Source of the DNA: Acetivibrio cellulolyticus CD2
GTDB taxonomy: Bacteria > Bacillota > Clostridia > Acetivibrionales > Acetivibrionaceae
DNA length: 64,000 nt
Direction of reading: 5' to 3'
NCBI RefSeq assembly: GCF_000179595.2
Contig: NZ_JH556659.1
Location: 567,906 to 631,905 of the forward strand
Numbering within the stretch: the first letter of the stretch is position 1; the number at the start of each line of letters is the position of its first letter. A program made the position numbers and the translations under genes. The notes under the pieces are model-generated. The model did no database searches and had not been told where the DNA came from. It worked only from the letters and a program-made list of their open reading frames with translations. Below, piece after piece: positions 45,604-54,870 of the stretch.

Positions 45604-47504
45604 GGTACATTGTGGTTGGAAAACAGATCTTTAGAGATTATAATATCCGACATGTTTAGTTCACTAATTAAGTCTTGCAGCTCGTTATCATATAAATCAA
45701 TATTGATAGGATCACCGCTGTTGTAATCGTATAATTCTCTCGTATCATTAAAATATATATATTTGTCGGTGATAATTGATCCGCTTCTTAAAACTGCATA
45801 GCTTTTTTTTGTATTAACTAGATCCTTGCCTAAGGCATAAGATACATCAAAGCCCATAATGTTTGCAACTGTAGGCATTATATCAATTTGTCCGCCGGTA
45901 GTAGATATTAATTCTCCTTTTTGCTGCCCGGGGTAATGTATTATTAGTGGAACACGTTGAAGTTTAGCCCAGTCAAGATCATTGTATTCCATACCCAAAA
46001 ATTGCATCAGTCCTTCATTTTCAAGCTTAGGAACAGCGGAATGGTCACCATAAAAAACAAGCAGGCTGTTTTCATAGAGACCTTTAGACTTCAAATCATC
46101 TATAAAGTTTCCAATACAACTATCCGCATAGTGTGCTGCTTTTATATAGTTTCCTATGTAAGTTCCTTGATATTCACCAACATTAAAGTCAAAGTTTTCA
46201 AAGTAGGTAAAGGGATGATGACTTGACAATGTAACAAGAAAGCTGTAAAAAGGTTTTGAGGTATCTATTTTATTCAGTGATTGCCTTAAAAATGATTTAT
46301 CACTGAGTGCATTTCCGCTCCAGCCTGCAAAATCATCCATAACATAGTCTTCTGAGCTAAAGAATTTATCAAATTGCAGTGCTTTATACATCTCATTCCT
46401 GTTCCAGAAGATTTTATCAAAAGCGTGAAGTGCATATGTACTATATCCCTTTTGTTTCAATAAGGACGGCAGCGAATGATATGTATTTTCAGGATATCTA
46501 TGGTACACTGAGCCCTCACTTAGTGGATAAAGGGAATTATTAGTCAAAAACTCTGCATCAGAGGTGTTTCCACCGGATACCTGATAATATATATTGTTAA
46601 AGTAAAGGCTTTCTTTTATAAGCTTATTTAGATTCGGTGTGATCTCCATATTGTTAATTTCTTTTCCAATAACAAATTGTTGCATAGCTTCCATTTGTAC
46701 AATAATGAGATTTTTACCATTAGCTATACCTTCATACTTGTATTGAATATTGGAATTTTCTTTTTTTACGTTTCTGCTCTCAAAATATTTTTCTACCTCT
46801 GTTTTTTCTTCTTTAGCAGTATTTTCATCCTCTAAAACATTCTTTTCAATAAAAAGTTTTGTATTATAAAAATGAGAATAGAATACTCCAAGACTCTTAG
46901 CAGAATAGTTATTGCTGTAAGCATAAGAAGAAATGTTGGATATCGAAGATACGCTAAGTATTATTACTAAGGCCACAGCCAAAGTGACAATGGATTTTCT
47001 GATCCTTTTAGGAAAATGGATACTTGTTATCCCCTTTTTATGCAGTTTTATAAGCGCAGCTAACATAAAAGGAATATCGACTATGTAAAGTATATCTTTA
47101 ACTTGAAAAAGGCTTGCAATACTTTGGTCCACAGTACTAATCATCTTGGGATTTAGCTGAAATATAATAGGTATTGTAATCAAATTATAGTAGTACCTGA
47201 AGAAATTTGTATCTGCAATTAATAATGTAGTAAGCAGTACGTTAAGTATAAAAATAGCAATAAGCCTTTTCTTGTTAAAAAGGAATAAGGATAAGGACAC
47301 TATAATTAAAAGAACTGAAATGGAGGAAATTAGCATTAAAAAATTATTAAGCGTAAAATATGGTGCCTTATTAAGCCTTGATGAAAATTGGAAATAAAGG
47401 CATTTAAATAGCATAAAGGTTACAAAAAGCGTTATAAATAATGATTCTGTAAGTTTAATATATTTGGACAAAAAATCTTTAAATCTATTTAGCATATCAA
47501 ACAT
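45594..47504 (-). CDS. LtaS-family sulfatase-fold enzyme (polyglycerolphosphate synthase-like)
   Basis: 636 residues. Five membrane helices occupy about 1-215. The external sulfatase-like domain covers about 260-615: IVQMEAMQQF with the first metal Glu, GGNTSDAEFLTN with the nucleophile Thr, HAFDKIFWNR, SSHHPFTYF and FYGDHSAVPK with the Asp/His metal ligands. This is the LtaS layout, which polymerises glycerol phosphate from phosphatidylglycerol into lipoteichoic acid. A phosphoethanolamine or other phosphoglycerol transferase is possible. GAGAGG lies only two bases before ATG 47504, so the Met at 47495 may be the true start. Confidence 0.88.
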   Translation of the reverse strand: MFDMLNRFKDFLSKYIKLTESLFITLFVTFMLFKCLYFQFSSRLNKAPYFTLNNFLMLISSISVLLIIVSLSLFLFNKKRLIAIFILNVLLTTLLIADTNFFRYYYNLITIPIIFQLNPKMISTVDQSIASLFQVKDILYIVDIPFMLAALIKLHKKGITSIHFPKRIRKSIVTLAVALVIILSVSSISNISSYAYSNNYSAKSLGVFYSHFYNTKLFIEKNVLEDENTAKEEKTEVEKYFESRNVKKENSNIQYKYEGIANGKNLIIVQMEAMQQFVIGKEINNMEITPNLNKLIKESLYFNNIYYQVSGGNTSDAEFLTNNSLYPLSEGSVYHRYPENTYHSLPSLLKQKGYSTYALHAFDKIFWNRNEMYKALQFDKFFSSEDYVMDDFAGWSGNALSDKSFLRQSLNKIDTSKPFYSFLVTLSSHHPFTYFENFDFNVGEYQGTYIGNYIKAAHYADSCIGNFIDDLKSKGLYENSLLVFYGDHSAVPKLENEGLMQFLGMEYNDLDWAKLQRVPLIIHYPGQQKGELISTTGGQIDIMPTVANIMGFDVSYALGKDLVNTKKSYAVLRSGSIITDKYIYFNDTRELYDYNSGDPINIDLYDNELQDLISELNMSDIIISKDLFSNHNVPKK

Positions 47505-47851
47505 AACCTCTCTATAAAGTTAATACATTATTATTTTAATTATTATACTTACCATAACTTGCATCGCATATATATTTTAATACAAAATGCCAACATTTTG
47601 CAAGATAACTCGATTTCTTGATTACCTACTAATTGAGCAAAAAACAAATGTATAAGGAATTTCTATACACATTTTAGTTGTTTGAAACATTATACAACAA
47701 TTTATTATATAACAAAATTATAAAAAATATATAAACAAAGTGTGAATAAATATTTAAGTTTTACTTAGTATAACCTCAATTGAAAAAAATAGTAGCTTGA
47801 AGAAATTGTAAAGTCACTCCTACATTTTACAGAATATAGGAGTGAACTGTT
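47505..47851. other. LtaS-type / metallopeptidase intergenic region
   Basis: 347 very AT-rich bases. It contains the hairpin at 47814-47845. Promoter boxes for the LtaS-type gene are not clear (TATAAT on the minus strand near 47540 lacks a good -35 box). Confidence 0.45.
47814..47845 (-). terminator. Hairpin after the metallopeptidase gene
   Basis: A perfect 9-bp stem TCACTCCTA/TAGGAGTGA (47814-47822 with 47837-47845), 14-base loop; weak T tract on either side. Confidence 0.55.
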
Positions 47852-48589
47852 TTAAAAACTCAATTTATGCCCATTAATCTTAAGCCATTTGGAACACTCC
47901 TTATAATTGGGAAGTATTGACTCTGCCATTCCCCAAAAGTGTTTTGAGTGATTTTTTATTTTTATATGAGTTAGCTCATGTACAACAAGGTAATCTACAA
48001 TATCCAGAGGAGCTATTATAATTTTCCAGTTAATATTAATGGCATTTCTTCCCGTACAACTTCCCCATATTGATTTTAGATCCTTTATAATAAGATTTGA
48101 TGGCTTAACATCCAACTTTTTTGCAAAGAAGTCTATTCTTTGTGAAACTACCTCTCTTGCAAGGTTCTTATACCAATTAATTATATGACTTCGTATTAGA
48201 TTGGCTTTACTATCAAGGATACTATCACAAACATTTTGAGGTAAGGATACAATCAGGTATTTATCCGAAGTAGAAACTGATGCTAGGCTTATTGCCGGAT
48301 TGATATTTACTTTGAGAGTATATTCTTTTCCCAACACTGAAAACTTCTCGCCATCGATAAACTTCATTTGAGGCACTTCAGACTTAATACTTTCGAGATA
48401 GGAAAGCTTCTCTATTATCCATGCCGCTTTGCTGTTTACTACTTCGGCAATTTGCTTATCGCTGATTTTTCTGGGAGCTGCTACTTTAACCCCATAGCTG
48501 ATGGAAAGGGATATGCCTACTGTTTTCCTGTTGCTTCTAACAATAGTATAATTAATTTTCTGATTTCCAAATTCAATAAAATTCTGCAT
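47852..48589 (-). CDS. YgjP-like M48/SprT-type metallopeptidase (DUF45)
   Basis: 245 residues. The zinc site is VVHELTHIKIKNHSKHFW (HExxH with a third His eight residues on), followed by the usual tail YKECSKWLKINGHKL. The N-terminal half is beta-rich (INYTIVRSNRKTVGISLSI) and IWGSCTGRNAININWKII precedes the active site, as in the YgjP/WLM-like family. Cytosolic, no signal peptide. The role of the family is poorly known. The start ATG has a weak ribosome site. Confidence 0.88.
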   Translation of the reverse strand: MQNFIEFGNQKINYTIVRSNRKTVGISLSISYGVKVAAPRKISDKQIAEVVNSKAAWIIEKLSYLESIKSEVPQMKFIDGEKFSVLGKEYTLKVNINPAISLASVSTSDKYLIVSLPQNVCDSILDSKANLIRSHIINWYKNLAREVVSQRIDFFAKKLDVKPSNLIIKDLKSIWGSCTGRNAININWKIIIAPLDIVDYLVVHELTHIKIKNHSKHFWGMAESILPNYKECSKWLKINGHKLSF

Positions 48590-48712
48590 TTTTGATACAT
48601 CCCAATATTCTTATAAATTTTAAAGGATAAAACTTTTAAAACGTGGAGCACTTTTAATTTTACAACACTTTTTTAATAAGTGAAATAGTTTTTTACTGCA
48701 ATTGAGAATGAC

Positions 48713-49669
48713 TTAATCAGTTTCATTAACCACCCATTCGATAAATTTTACATAGTAGGACGTTAGAGGGAGAAACAGACAGGCGCTTACCAGGTTAAAA
48801 ATGGTATGGGCATTTGCGATAAGCCTGTTATCACCTTGCCCTGCAATATGGGTAATTAATTGAACCGACTTAGAAAAAGGTGAGAAGAATAGCATGGCGA
48901 GCAAAACTCCAACTATGTTATACAGCGTATGAGCCCATGCTGTACGTTTGGCAGATAAGTTAGTTCCTAAGCTCGCAATTTGGGTAGTTATAGATGTTCC
49001 GATATTATCACCGAAAGTCAGACCGAGTGCAGCATCAAAAGATATGAGCCCGGCATTAAACAGAACGATAGTTAGACCTACTGTAGCACTGCTGCTTTGC
49101 ACCAGCATGGTAGTTATTAAACCTATGAGCAGTCCAATCAGAGGGTTATTTCCATATTTCATAAAAATATAATGTGCAGCCTGACTTTCTTTTATGTAAG
49201 GGGCACCAAAACTTAATATACCTAAACCTGTAAACATCAGACCGAGTCCTGCAACAGCTGTCCCCAGGCATTTTACCGAGTTCCTTTTTGCAAAAAACTT
49301 AAGCAACAAGCCAATTGCCACAAAAAAGTATGCAGAATTCGTGATTTTAAAGGACATCAATTGTGCTGTAAGTGTTGTTCCGAGGTTAGCTCCTAAGATT
49401 ATACCTACTGCCTGAGGCAGTTTCATAAGTCCTGAGTTTACGAGCCCTACCGTAATTACTATTATTGCAGTACTGCTTTGGACTAGTGCAGTAACTAATG
49501 TACCTGTTATAAAAGCTGTTGAGGTTTTACCTGCAAAGGTTTGCAGACATTTTTTCATTCTATCGGTGTTGGCTTTTTCGAGGCCACTGCTCATGAGGCT
49601 GACACCATACTTTAGGAGCACTGTACCAATAATGAAGTTTATTAAAATTATAAAAATTGTTTTTGTCAT
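48713..49669 (-). CDS. Na+/phosphate symporter (NptA / PNaS family)
   Basis: 318 residues. About eight membrane helices arranged as an inverted repeat, each half carrying the PNaS motif QSSTAIIVITVG and QSSSATVGLTIV, with GANLGTTLTAQ and GDNIGTSITTQ alongside. There is no C-terminal PhoU domain, so it is the short form. It would import phosphate with sodium. The frame is open to 49720, but AAGGA before ATG 49669 sets the start. Monocistronic. Confidence 0.9.
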   Translation of the reverse strand: MTKTIFIILINFIIGTVLLKYGVSLMSSGLEKANTDRMKKCLQTFAGKTSTAFITGTLVTALVQSSTAIIVITVGLVNSGLMKLPQAVGIILGANLGTTLTAQLMSFKITNSAYFFVAIGLLLKFFAKRNSVKCLGTAVAGLGLMFTGLGILSFGAPYIKESQAAHYIFMKYGNNPLIGLLIGLITTMLVQSSSATVGLTIVLFNAGLISFDAALGLTFGDNIGTSITTQIASLGTNLSAKRTAWAHTLYNIVGVLLAMLFFSPFSKSVQLITHIAGQGDNRLIANAHTIFNLVSACLFLPLTSYYVKFIEWVVNETD

Positions 49670-49952
49670 ATCCACGTTCCTTAAGGGTGTATTTTTTGTA
49701 ATTAATTGGGCTTCTATCATTCTCAGCTTTTACTAATAAATAAGATTTAATTATTGAGAATAGAACACAATTTTTTGTTAATACTGAAATTTTATTCAAG
49801 TGATCTTTCCTTATGATCCGAACCGTATAGCTTTTGTGTTTAAAGGCAATAATTCTAGTAATCAAAATATTGCTGTAAGATGCTAGTGCCCAAAAATATA
49901 ACTGGATAATTTTGCTATAGTTTTTATTAATTCTGAATATGGTTGGTATAGA

Positions 49953-51386
49953 ATGAGGGAGAGAATATTTAAAGCTGAGATAGTTGTTGTTTTAATGGTT
50001 GCTGTTTTTTTAGTCTGCGAATTGATGTTTAAGCCGATTATAGGTGTTGCAGATAATGGGGATTTTGCAAGAATAATGAGTACTACAGGTTTGAGTTATA
50101 AAACTATGGATTATAATGAGAGGTATTTCAATTTTGTAAACAGGGAGTTTATAATGACTCTCCCATTTCAAAAAGGTGTCGGTTACTTTTCTACAGAGGT
50201 TATTTTAGTTTTTATTGCTAAAATAGTAAGCAGAATTGTGCTATTTAACAGAGGAATTTTTGATATAAGATTTCTTGGGTTCTTATATTGCTGTTTATTT
50301 CTTTTATCTATTTATCTTTTGATTAAATACAATAAAAGACCTATACCTATAATTAACATTATCTCAATAATCCTCACAGTTTTAGTATTTACAGATTTAG
50401 GTTATATATCTTATTTCAATTCCTTATACGGGGAGGCTTTATCCTATACAGCTCTTCTTCTTGCGGTGGCTGTTTCTATATATATAGCTAAAAGTCAAAA
50501 TCCAAGTGCTTTTGCCCTGATTGTTTTTTATATTGCGGCAATTCTTTTAACAGGTGCAAAGGCCCAAAATGCGCCAGTAGGGATAGTTTTAGCATTATTT
50601 AGCTTGGTGTTTCTTAGAATTGAAAATAGTGGTAAATGGAAAAGAGTAATTGCAGTATGTGTTGTTTCACTTTTTATTACATCCACAGCATCGTACTTCT
50701 CAATCCCTGGCGTAATGAGAGTTTGTAACAAGTATCAGTCTGTTTTTTATGGAGTGCTAAAAAATTCCGAATCACCTAATAATGACCTTGAGGAATTAGG
50801 ATTAAAGACAGAATATGTTCAGCTTGCAGGGACAAACTTCTTTATGGATGAATATCCGATTAATATTAAAGATCCTGTGTTTCTAAAGGAAATTAACAGA
50901 AATATAAGTCCTTTAAAGGTAGGCCTGTTTTATATAAGACATCCGTTAAGGTATTTAGAAAAACTGGGGATTACAGCGAATAAGGCATTTAATCTGATAT
51001 TGGGGTTTGGAAATTATGAAAGAATGTATAATATTGAGGCCAAAAAAGAGGTGGGGTATTTTAGAATGTGGAACGATTTTAAAGTCACATTTATGCCACA
51101 TTCACTGCTGTTTATTATATTTTTCTTTATAGCTTATGCAGTTATACTATCTGTTCAATATATTAAAGCCAGAAAAGCAGCGGAAAAAATTTATTTTAGT
51201 ACATTTATAATGGTAATGCTAATTGGAATTATTCAATTTGTTGTTCCTGTAATATGTGATGGGGAAGCAGACTTAAGCAAGCACCTATTTTTGTTTAATG
51301 TGTGTTTTGATATTATGTTTGTTTATATGTTTATACTCCTACTTGAATTAATCGTTGAATTAGGGAGGAAGATTAAATTAAAATAG
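49953..51386 (+). CDS. Polytopic membrane protein, possible WsfD-like glycan hexosyltransferase
   Basis: 477 residues with about 10-11 membrane helices. Near the N-terminus the extracellular loop starts IIGVADNGDFARIMSTTG, whose DNGDF resembles the acidic first loop of GT-C-type glycosyltransferases. A large external loop covers about residues 255-375 and the C-terminal third is again hydrophobic. From memory this pattern resembles proteins annotated as glycan hexose transferase WsfD in S-layer glycosylation loci. No other glycan genes are adjacent. The ribosome site is weak. Another GT-C enzyme is the main alternative. Confidence 0.75.
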   Translation: MRERIFKAEIVVVLMVAVFLVCELMFKPIIGVADNGDFARIMSTTGLSYKTMDYNERYFNFVNREFIMTLPFQKGVGYFSTEVILVFIAKIVSRIVLFNRGIFDIRFLGFLYCCLFLLSIYLLIKYNKRPIPIINIISIILTVLVFTDLGYISYFNSLYGEALSYTALLLAVAVSIYIAKSQNPSAFALIVFYIAAILLTGAKAQNAPVGIVLALFSLVFLRIENSGKWKRVIAVCVVSLFITSTASYFSIPGVMRVCNKYQSVFYGVLKNSESPNNDLEELGLKTEYVQLAGTNFFMDEYPINIKDPVFLKEINRNISPLKVGLFYIRHPLRYLEKLGITANKAFNLILGFGNYERMYNIEAKKEVGYFRMWNDFKVTFMPHSLLFIIFFFIAYAVILSVQYIKARKAAEKIYFSTFIMVMLIGIIQFVVPVICDGEADLSKHLFLFNVCFDIMFVYMFILLLELIVELGRKIKLK

Positions 51387-51500
51387 CTTAATTACCTTAT
51401 TGGAGGTTGATATAATTGAAAATAGTATGTGTATTATTCATATAAAATATGGTATACTATTTTTCATAAAAAGTATAAAGTATAAAGATGGGGGATTAAG

Positions 51501-52220
51501 ATGCTAAAGAAATTTCTAATTACACTAGTATGTTTATCGATTCCATTTTCTGTTGTGGGATGCCAAAAAGGCTCTTCAGGTAGTGGAGTAGCAATATGGC
51601 CTAAGGAAGGGGCAGTTGTTCCTGAAACTGATCAGCTTAAGCCACCTGCTAAGGGGGAGACCATAGCAGTTATGAAGACAAGCATGGGGGATTTAAAGAT
51701 TAAATTTTTCCCTAGGGAAGCACCAAAGGCAGTCGAAAACTTTGTAACTCATGCTCAGGACGGGTATTATGATGGCTTGATTTTTCACAGGGTAATCAAT
51801 GACTTCATGATACAGGGTGGAGATCCGACCGGGACAGGTACAGGTGGAGAGAGCATTTGGAAGCAACCTTTTGCTGATGAATTCAGTGAAAAAGTTCATA
51901 ACTTTAGAGGAGCCCTTTCAATGGCAAATAGCGGATCTAATACTAATGGAAGCCAGTTCTTCATTGTTCAAGCACCTGTAAGCACAATTAATTCTGAGGT
52001 GATAAATCTCATGACAGAAAACAGGATTAACAAAACCGCTATAGCTAAATATAAAGAAATTGGTGGAACACCATGGCTTGATAAGGCACATACGGTATTT
52101 GGTCAGGTTTATGAAGGCATGGATATTGTTGACAAAATTGCGGCTGTAGAGGTAGATGCAAAAAGTAAGCCAACGAAAGATGTAAAGATTGTGGATATTA
52201 AAATTACGACAGCACCGTAA
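51501..52220 (+). CDS. Cyclophilin-type peptidyl-prolyl isomerase lipoprotein
   Basis: 239 residues. A lipobox (IPFSVVGC, lipidated Cys at 21) anchors it outside the membrane. The cyclophilin domain (about 55-237) has FHRVINDFMIQGGDPTGTGTGG with catalytic Arg, then RGALSMANSGSNTNGSQFFIV and KAHTVFGQVYEGMDIV. It assists folding of exported proteins, plausibly cellulosomal ones. The start follows AAGATGGGGGA. An extended -10 promoter (TGGTATACT, near 51447) precedes it. Confidence 0.93.
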   Translation: MLKKFLITLVCLSIPFSVVGCQKGSSGSGVAIWPKEGAVVPETDQLKPPAKGETIAVMKTSMGDLKIKFFPREAPKAVENFVTHAQDGYYDGLIFHRVINDFMIQGGDPTGTGTGGESIWKQPFADEFSEKVHNFRGALSMANSGSNTNGSQFFIVQAPVSTINSEVINLMTENRINKTAIAKYKEIGGTPWLDKAHTVFGQVYEGMDIVDKIAAVEVDAKSKPTKDVKIVDIKITTAP

Positions 52221-52250
52221 ATTGAATAAAAAATAAATTTGTTATAGCAC

Positions 52251-52287
52251 AAAAAAACTCAAGTGTTCAATCAACTTGAGTTTTTTT
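52251..52287. terminator. Bidirectional terminator after the cyclophilin gene
   Basis: A perfect 14-bp stem including the A and T tracts (AAAAAAACTCAAGT, 52251-52264, with 52274-52287) and a 9-base loop. Its symmetry lets it serve both converging genes. Confidence 0.88.
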
Positions 52288-52331
52288 GATATCCAAAATA
52301 ATATTATTGGGGGAGGGTTTTTTGTATAATT

Positions 52332-54002
52332 TTATTCCCAAACTTCCTTAATGATATTAACACTGTTAACATTATTTTCAGGTGTTTTGATTTCGTCCTC
52401 GCTGTAAATTTCAATAGTTGGTGTGTTGTGTATTTCAACTTTAGTTTTCTGATCTTTTCCCCATTTGCTATTTATATAAGATATGGCAAATGTGATTATA
52501 GCAAGTATGAACATCGCTATAATTTTGAAGATCATTTCCGATTCCGAGAGATCATAGAATATAGTCTTAATAGCTACAATAACTAAAACAACTGACCCAA
52601 ACCATCTGAATATTGACTGTTTGCTATATGCGCCCCACACAAAGAGGAGAAGTGCATAAATTCCCCATGTAACTGATAGTGTCAACCACAAGTCAAAGGA
52701 TTTAATGGTGTATTCCATCCATAGATTATCAATTTGGAAAGTCAGCAATCCGCCAACAATCAGGTGGCTTGTTACTGAGAAGAAATTGGATACGAATTTG
52801 CTGTCAGAGCCTGCTGGATCTTTGCTTGCAAAATCAAATTTAACTTTAAGAGAGAAATAAAAGCCCAATACTGCAAGTGTTACCCAAGCCATACCTGACC
52901 AGTTTAATATAGGGATAAATGTATTAAACCATTCGCCCATAGGTGTAGTCCAGGTAACACCATACCAGTATGTACCTACGAAAATCCAGATAACAGCTGA
53001 TATAAGCTTAAGGTAATCTTTGTTTTTAATCTGACCTATTACGAGAATCAGTATTGCGATAATTGCCCACATGAAAACTGATATTAAAGGCTTGATGGAA
53101 GTTCCGGAACCAATTTCTGATCCTGAAATTATAAGGAGGAGCATAGCTGCGAAGAAATTAGTGATAACAGAGAAGGAATATTTTTTTGTTAAGGAATATG
53201 TTATTGCTGTAGCTGCGAGGTATATAATTCCCATACCTGCAAGAATTATTGAGAAGTTTATAATATCATTCATTATCCCAAATGACCATAACGCGAATAC
53301 AGCTCCGTTTGTAATTCCAAGATAGAGGTTAAGTCCATCAAAGCTCTTGTTTTCTTTCCAGGAGGATATTAAAAAGCCAACATTATAGAATATAAATGCG
53401 CTTATAGCATACATGAAAGGTACAACCCGGTTTTCAGGGTTAAAGTAAAAGTAATATACAGTAAAAAGTATCCATGTCCCTATAAACGGTAATAATCTTA
53501 GTTCAAGCCATTTCTTGTTTACGCTTACAAAGAAGAATATTGAGTTGATTACGAGGAGGTAAAGAAACAATGTAAAAACCTGATCTCCCTGTGATTTCAT
53601 AATTATTGGGGATATGAGTGCTCCTAATATCGCAAGATTCATAAGTGTACGGAAATTGAATTTATAAGAATATACTGCAAGCGCCAGAGTGACTGCTGTC
53701 ATGGCAAGGAATACAGTCATTGGAGTCCAGAGGCTGTAGTAAATACCGGCAAAGGAGAATGTTGTATATAGTAATGCAACGCCCAGCCCGTTTAATATTT
53801 CACTTAATATGTTGTTGCCCTTTTGATGGAGTGTAACACCAAAAGCTATGAAAGCCGATGCTGCCATAATTCCAATTCCAATTTTTAGTTCATCAGATAT
53901 CCAGCCCATATCAACTGCATATTTGAATGAATAGGAGAAAGCCATGAATGTAAAAATTGCACCTAAAAGTGTTATCCAATGCTTTCTTAGAAAATCTTTC
54001 AT
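52332..54002 (-). CDS. DUF2339-family polytopic membrane protein
   Basis: 556 residues with about 16-17 membrane helices and a short polar C-terminal tail (about 525-556). The pattern of closely packed helices with little loop (KHWITLLGAIFTFMAFSYSF, AVALLYTTFSFAGIYYSLW-like) fits DUF2339. Function unknown. The frame is open to 54011, but AGAAGGG directly abuts that ATG, so the Met three codons on (54002) is the start. Upstream lie an inverted repeat and three AAGTCAT repeats next to the two-component system, which may control it. Confidence 0.82.
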   Translation of the reverse strand: MKDFLRKHWITLLGAIFTFMAFSYSFKYAVDMGWISDELKIGIGIMAASAFIAFGVTLHQKGNNILSEILNGLGVALLYTTFSFAGIYYSLWTPMTVFLAMTAVTLALAVYSYKFNFRTLMNLAILGALISPIIMKSQGDQVFTLFLYLLVINSIFFFVSVNKKWLELRLLPFIGTWILFTVYYFYFNPENRVVPFMYAISAFIFYNVGFLISSWKENKSFDGLNLYLGITNGAVFALWSFGIMNDIINFSIILAGMGIIYLAATAITYSLTKKYSFSVITNFFAAMLLLIISGSEIGSGTSIKPLISVFMWAIIAILILVIGQIKNKDYLKLISAVIWIFVGTYWYGVTWTTPMGEWFNTFIPILNWSGMAWVTLAVLGFYFSLKVKFDFASKDPAGSDSKFVSNFFSVTSHLIVGGLLTFQIDNLWMEYTIKSFDLWLTLSVTWGIYALLLFVWGAYSKQSIFRWFGSVVLVIVAIKTIFYDLSESEMIFKIIAMFILAIITFAISYINSKWGKDQKTKVEIHNTPTIEIYSEDEIKTPENNVNSVNIIKEVWE

Positions 54003-54039
54003 TTTAACCATCCCTTCTATACAACTTAAAACCTCAAAA

Positions 54040-54158
54040 ATGTTGTTTGGCTGTATACTCTAATATTACTCCCAATAAAGGCGAGTTTGTAGATATCGCA
54101 AGTCATCAAACAACATCCGAAAGTCATAGTTTAAAAAAGGGAAGGTGACTAAAGTCAT
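54040..54158. promoter_or_regulatory. Inverted repeat and three AAGTCAT repeats upstream of the DUF2339 gene
   Basis: ATGTTGTTTG (54040-54049) is mirrored by CAAACAACAT (54107-54116). AAGTCAT occurs at 54100, 54121 and 54152, spaced 21 and 31 bases, i.e. close to two and three DNA turns. This is a plausible operator for the neighbouring NarL-type regulator. The third copy overlaps its stop codon. Confidence 0.4.
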
Positions 54159-54805
54159 ACTATATTGTTTTTTACAGCAAATACGGCAAGTTGTGTACGG
54201 TCTTTCAGGTTTAATTTTTCCAATATGTTTGTAATAATGTTCTTTACACTGCCTTCAGTTATGAAGATGCTTAATGCAATTTCCTTATTGCTTTTTCCAT
54301 CGACAATCAGCTTGATAATGCTAAGTTCCCTGTCTGTTAAGTTTATATCGAATTTAGGTTCTTGTTTACGTTGGGTTGGTTCCTTATCATGGTTAATTTG
54401 CTTTGCAACAGTATTTAGAGCTGTATGGTGCATGATGCTGAAACCTTTAGCAACACTTTTTACTGCAACTATCAAATCGTCCGGTTTTATATCCTTTAGA
54501 ACATATCCATCAGCGCCATTTTTGATTGCCTTTGAGATATTTTCTTCGTCGTTAAAGGTTGTAAGGATAATAACCTTTATAGATTGGAACTTTGATTTTA
54601 TAAGTTTTGTTCCTTCAACACCGTTGCAAACAGGCATCATAATATCCATTAAAACTACATCAGGCGCAAGTTCTCCGCAAAGATTCAAGGCTTCTTCTCC
54701 ATTACTGCCCAGCCCAACAACTTTTATTTCAGGATCCTGCTCTACTATAAATTTGAGGCTTTCCCTGAGGATTACTTGATCGTCGACTAGTACAACTTTT
54801 ATCAT
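54155..54805 (-). CDS. NarL/LuxR-type response regulator
   Basis: 216 residues. Receiver domain about 1-115 (VVLVDDQVILRESLK; phospho-acceptor Asp in VVLMDIMMPVCNG; Lys in GYVLKDIKPDDL). LuxR helix-turn-helix about 150-212 (LTDRELSIIKLIVDGKSNKEIALSIFITEGSVKNIITNILEKL). The longest frame begins with a TTG at 54817 that touches AAAGGA; ATG 54805 (MIKVVLVDD) is the natural start. It pairs with the histidine kinase 65 bases upstream. Confidence 0.93.
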   Translation of the reverse strand: MIKVVLVDDQVILRESLKFIVEQDPEIKVVGLGSNGEEALNLCGELAPDVVLMDIMMPVCNGVEGTKLIKSKFQSIKVIILTTFNDEENISKAIKNGADGYVLKDIKPDDLIVAVKSVAKGFSIMHHTALNTVAKQINHDKEPTQRKQEPKFDINLTDRELSIIKLIVDGKSNKEIALSIFITEGSVKNIITNILEKLNLKDRTQLAVFAVKNNIV

Positions 54806-54870
54806 TTTATATATCAATCCTTTCGTTAACTCGATGCATTTAATAAATATAATCCTTTTATTTTAGGGTA

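Noticed and set aside
49560..49865. 101-codon minus-strand frame upstream of the Na/Pi symporter
   Set aside because: Runs into the symporter gene out of frame; the symporter start has its own ribosome site.
54165..54779. 204-codon frame antisense to the NarL-type regulator
   Set aside because: Shadow frame caused by codon bias of the regulator gene.
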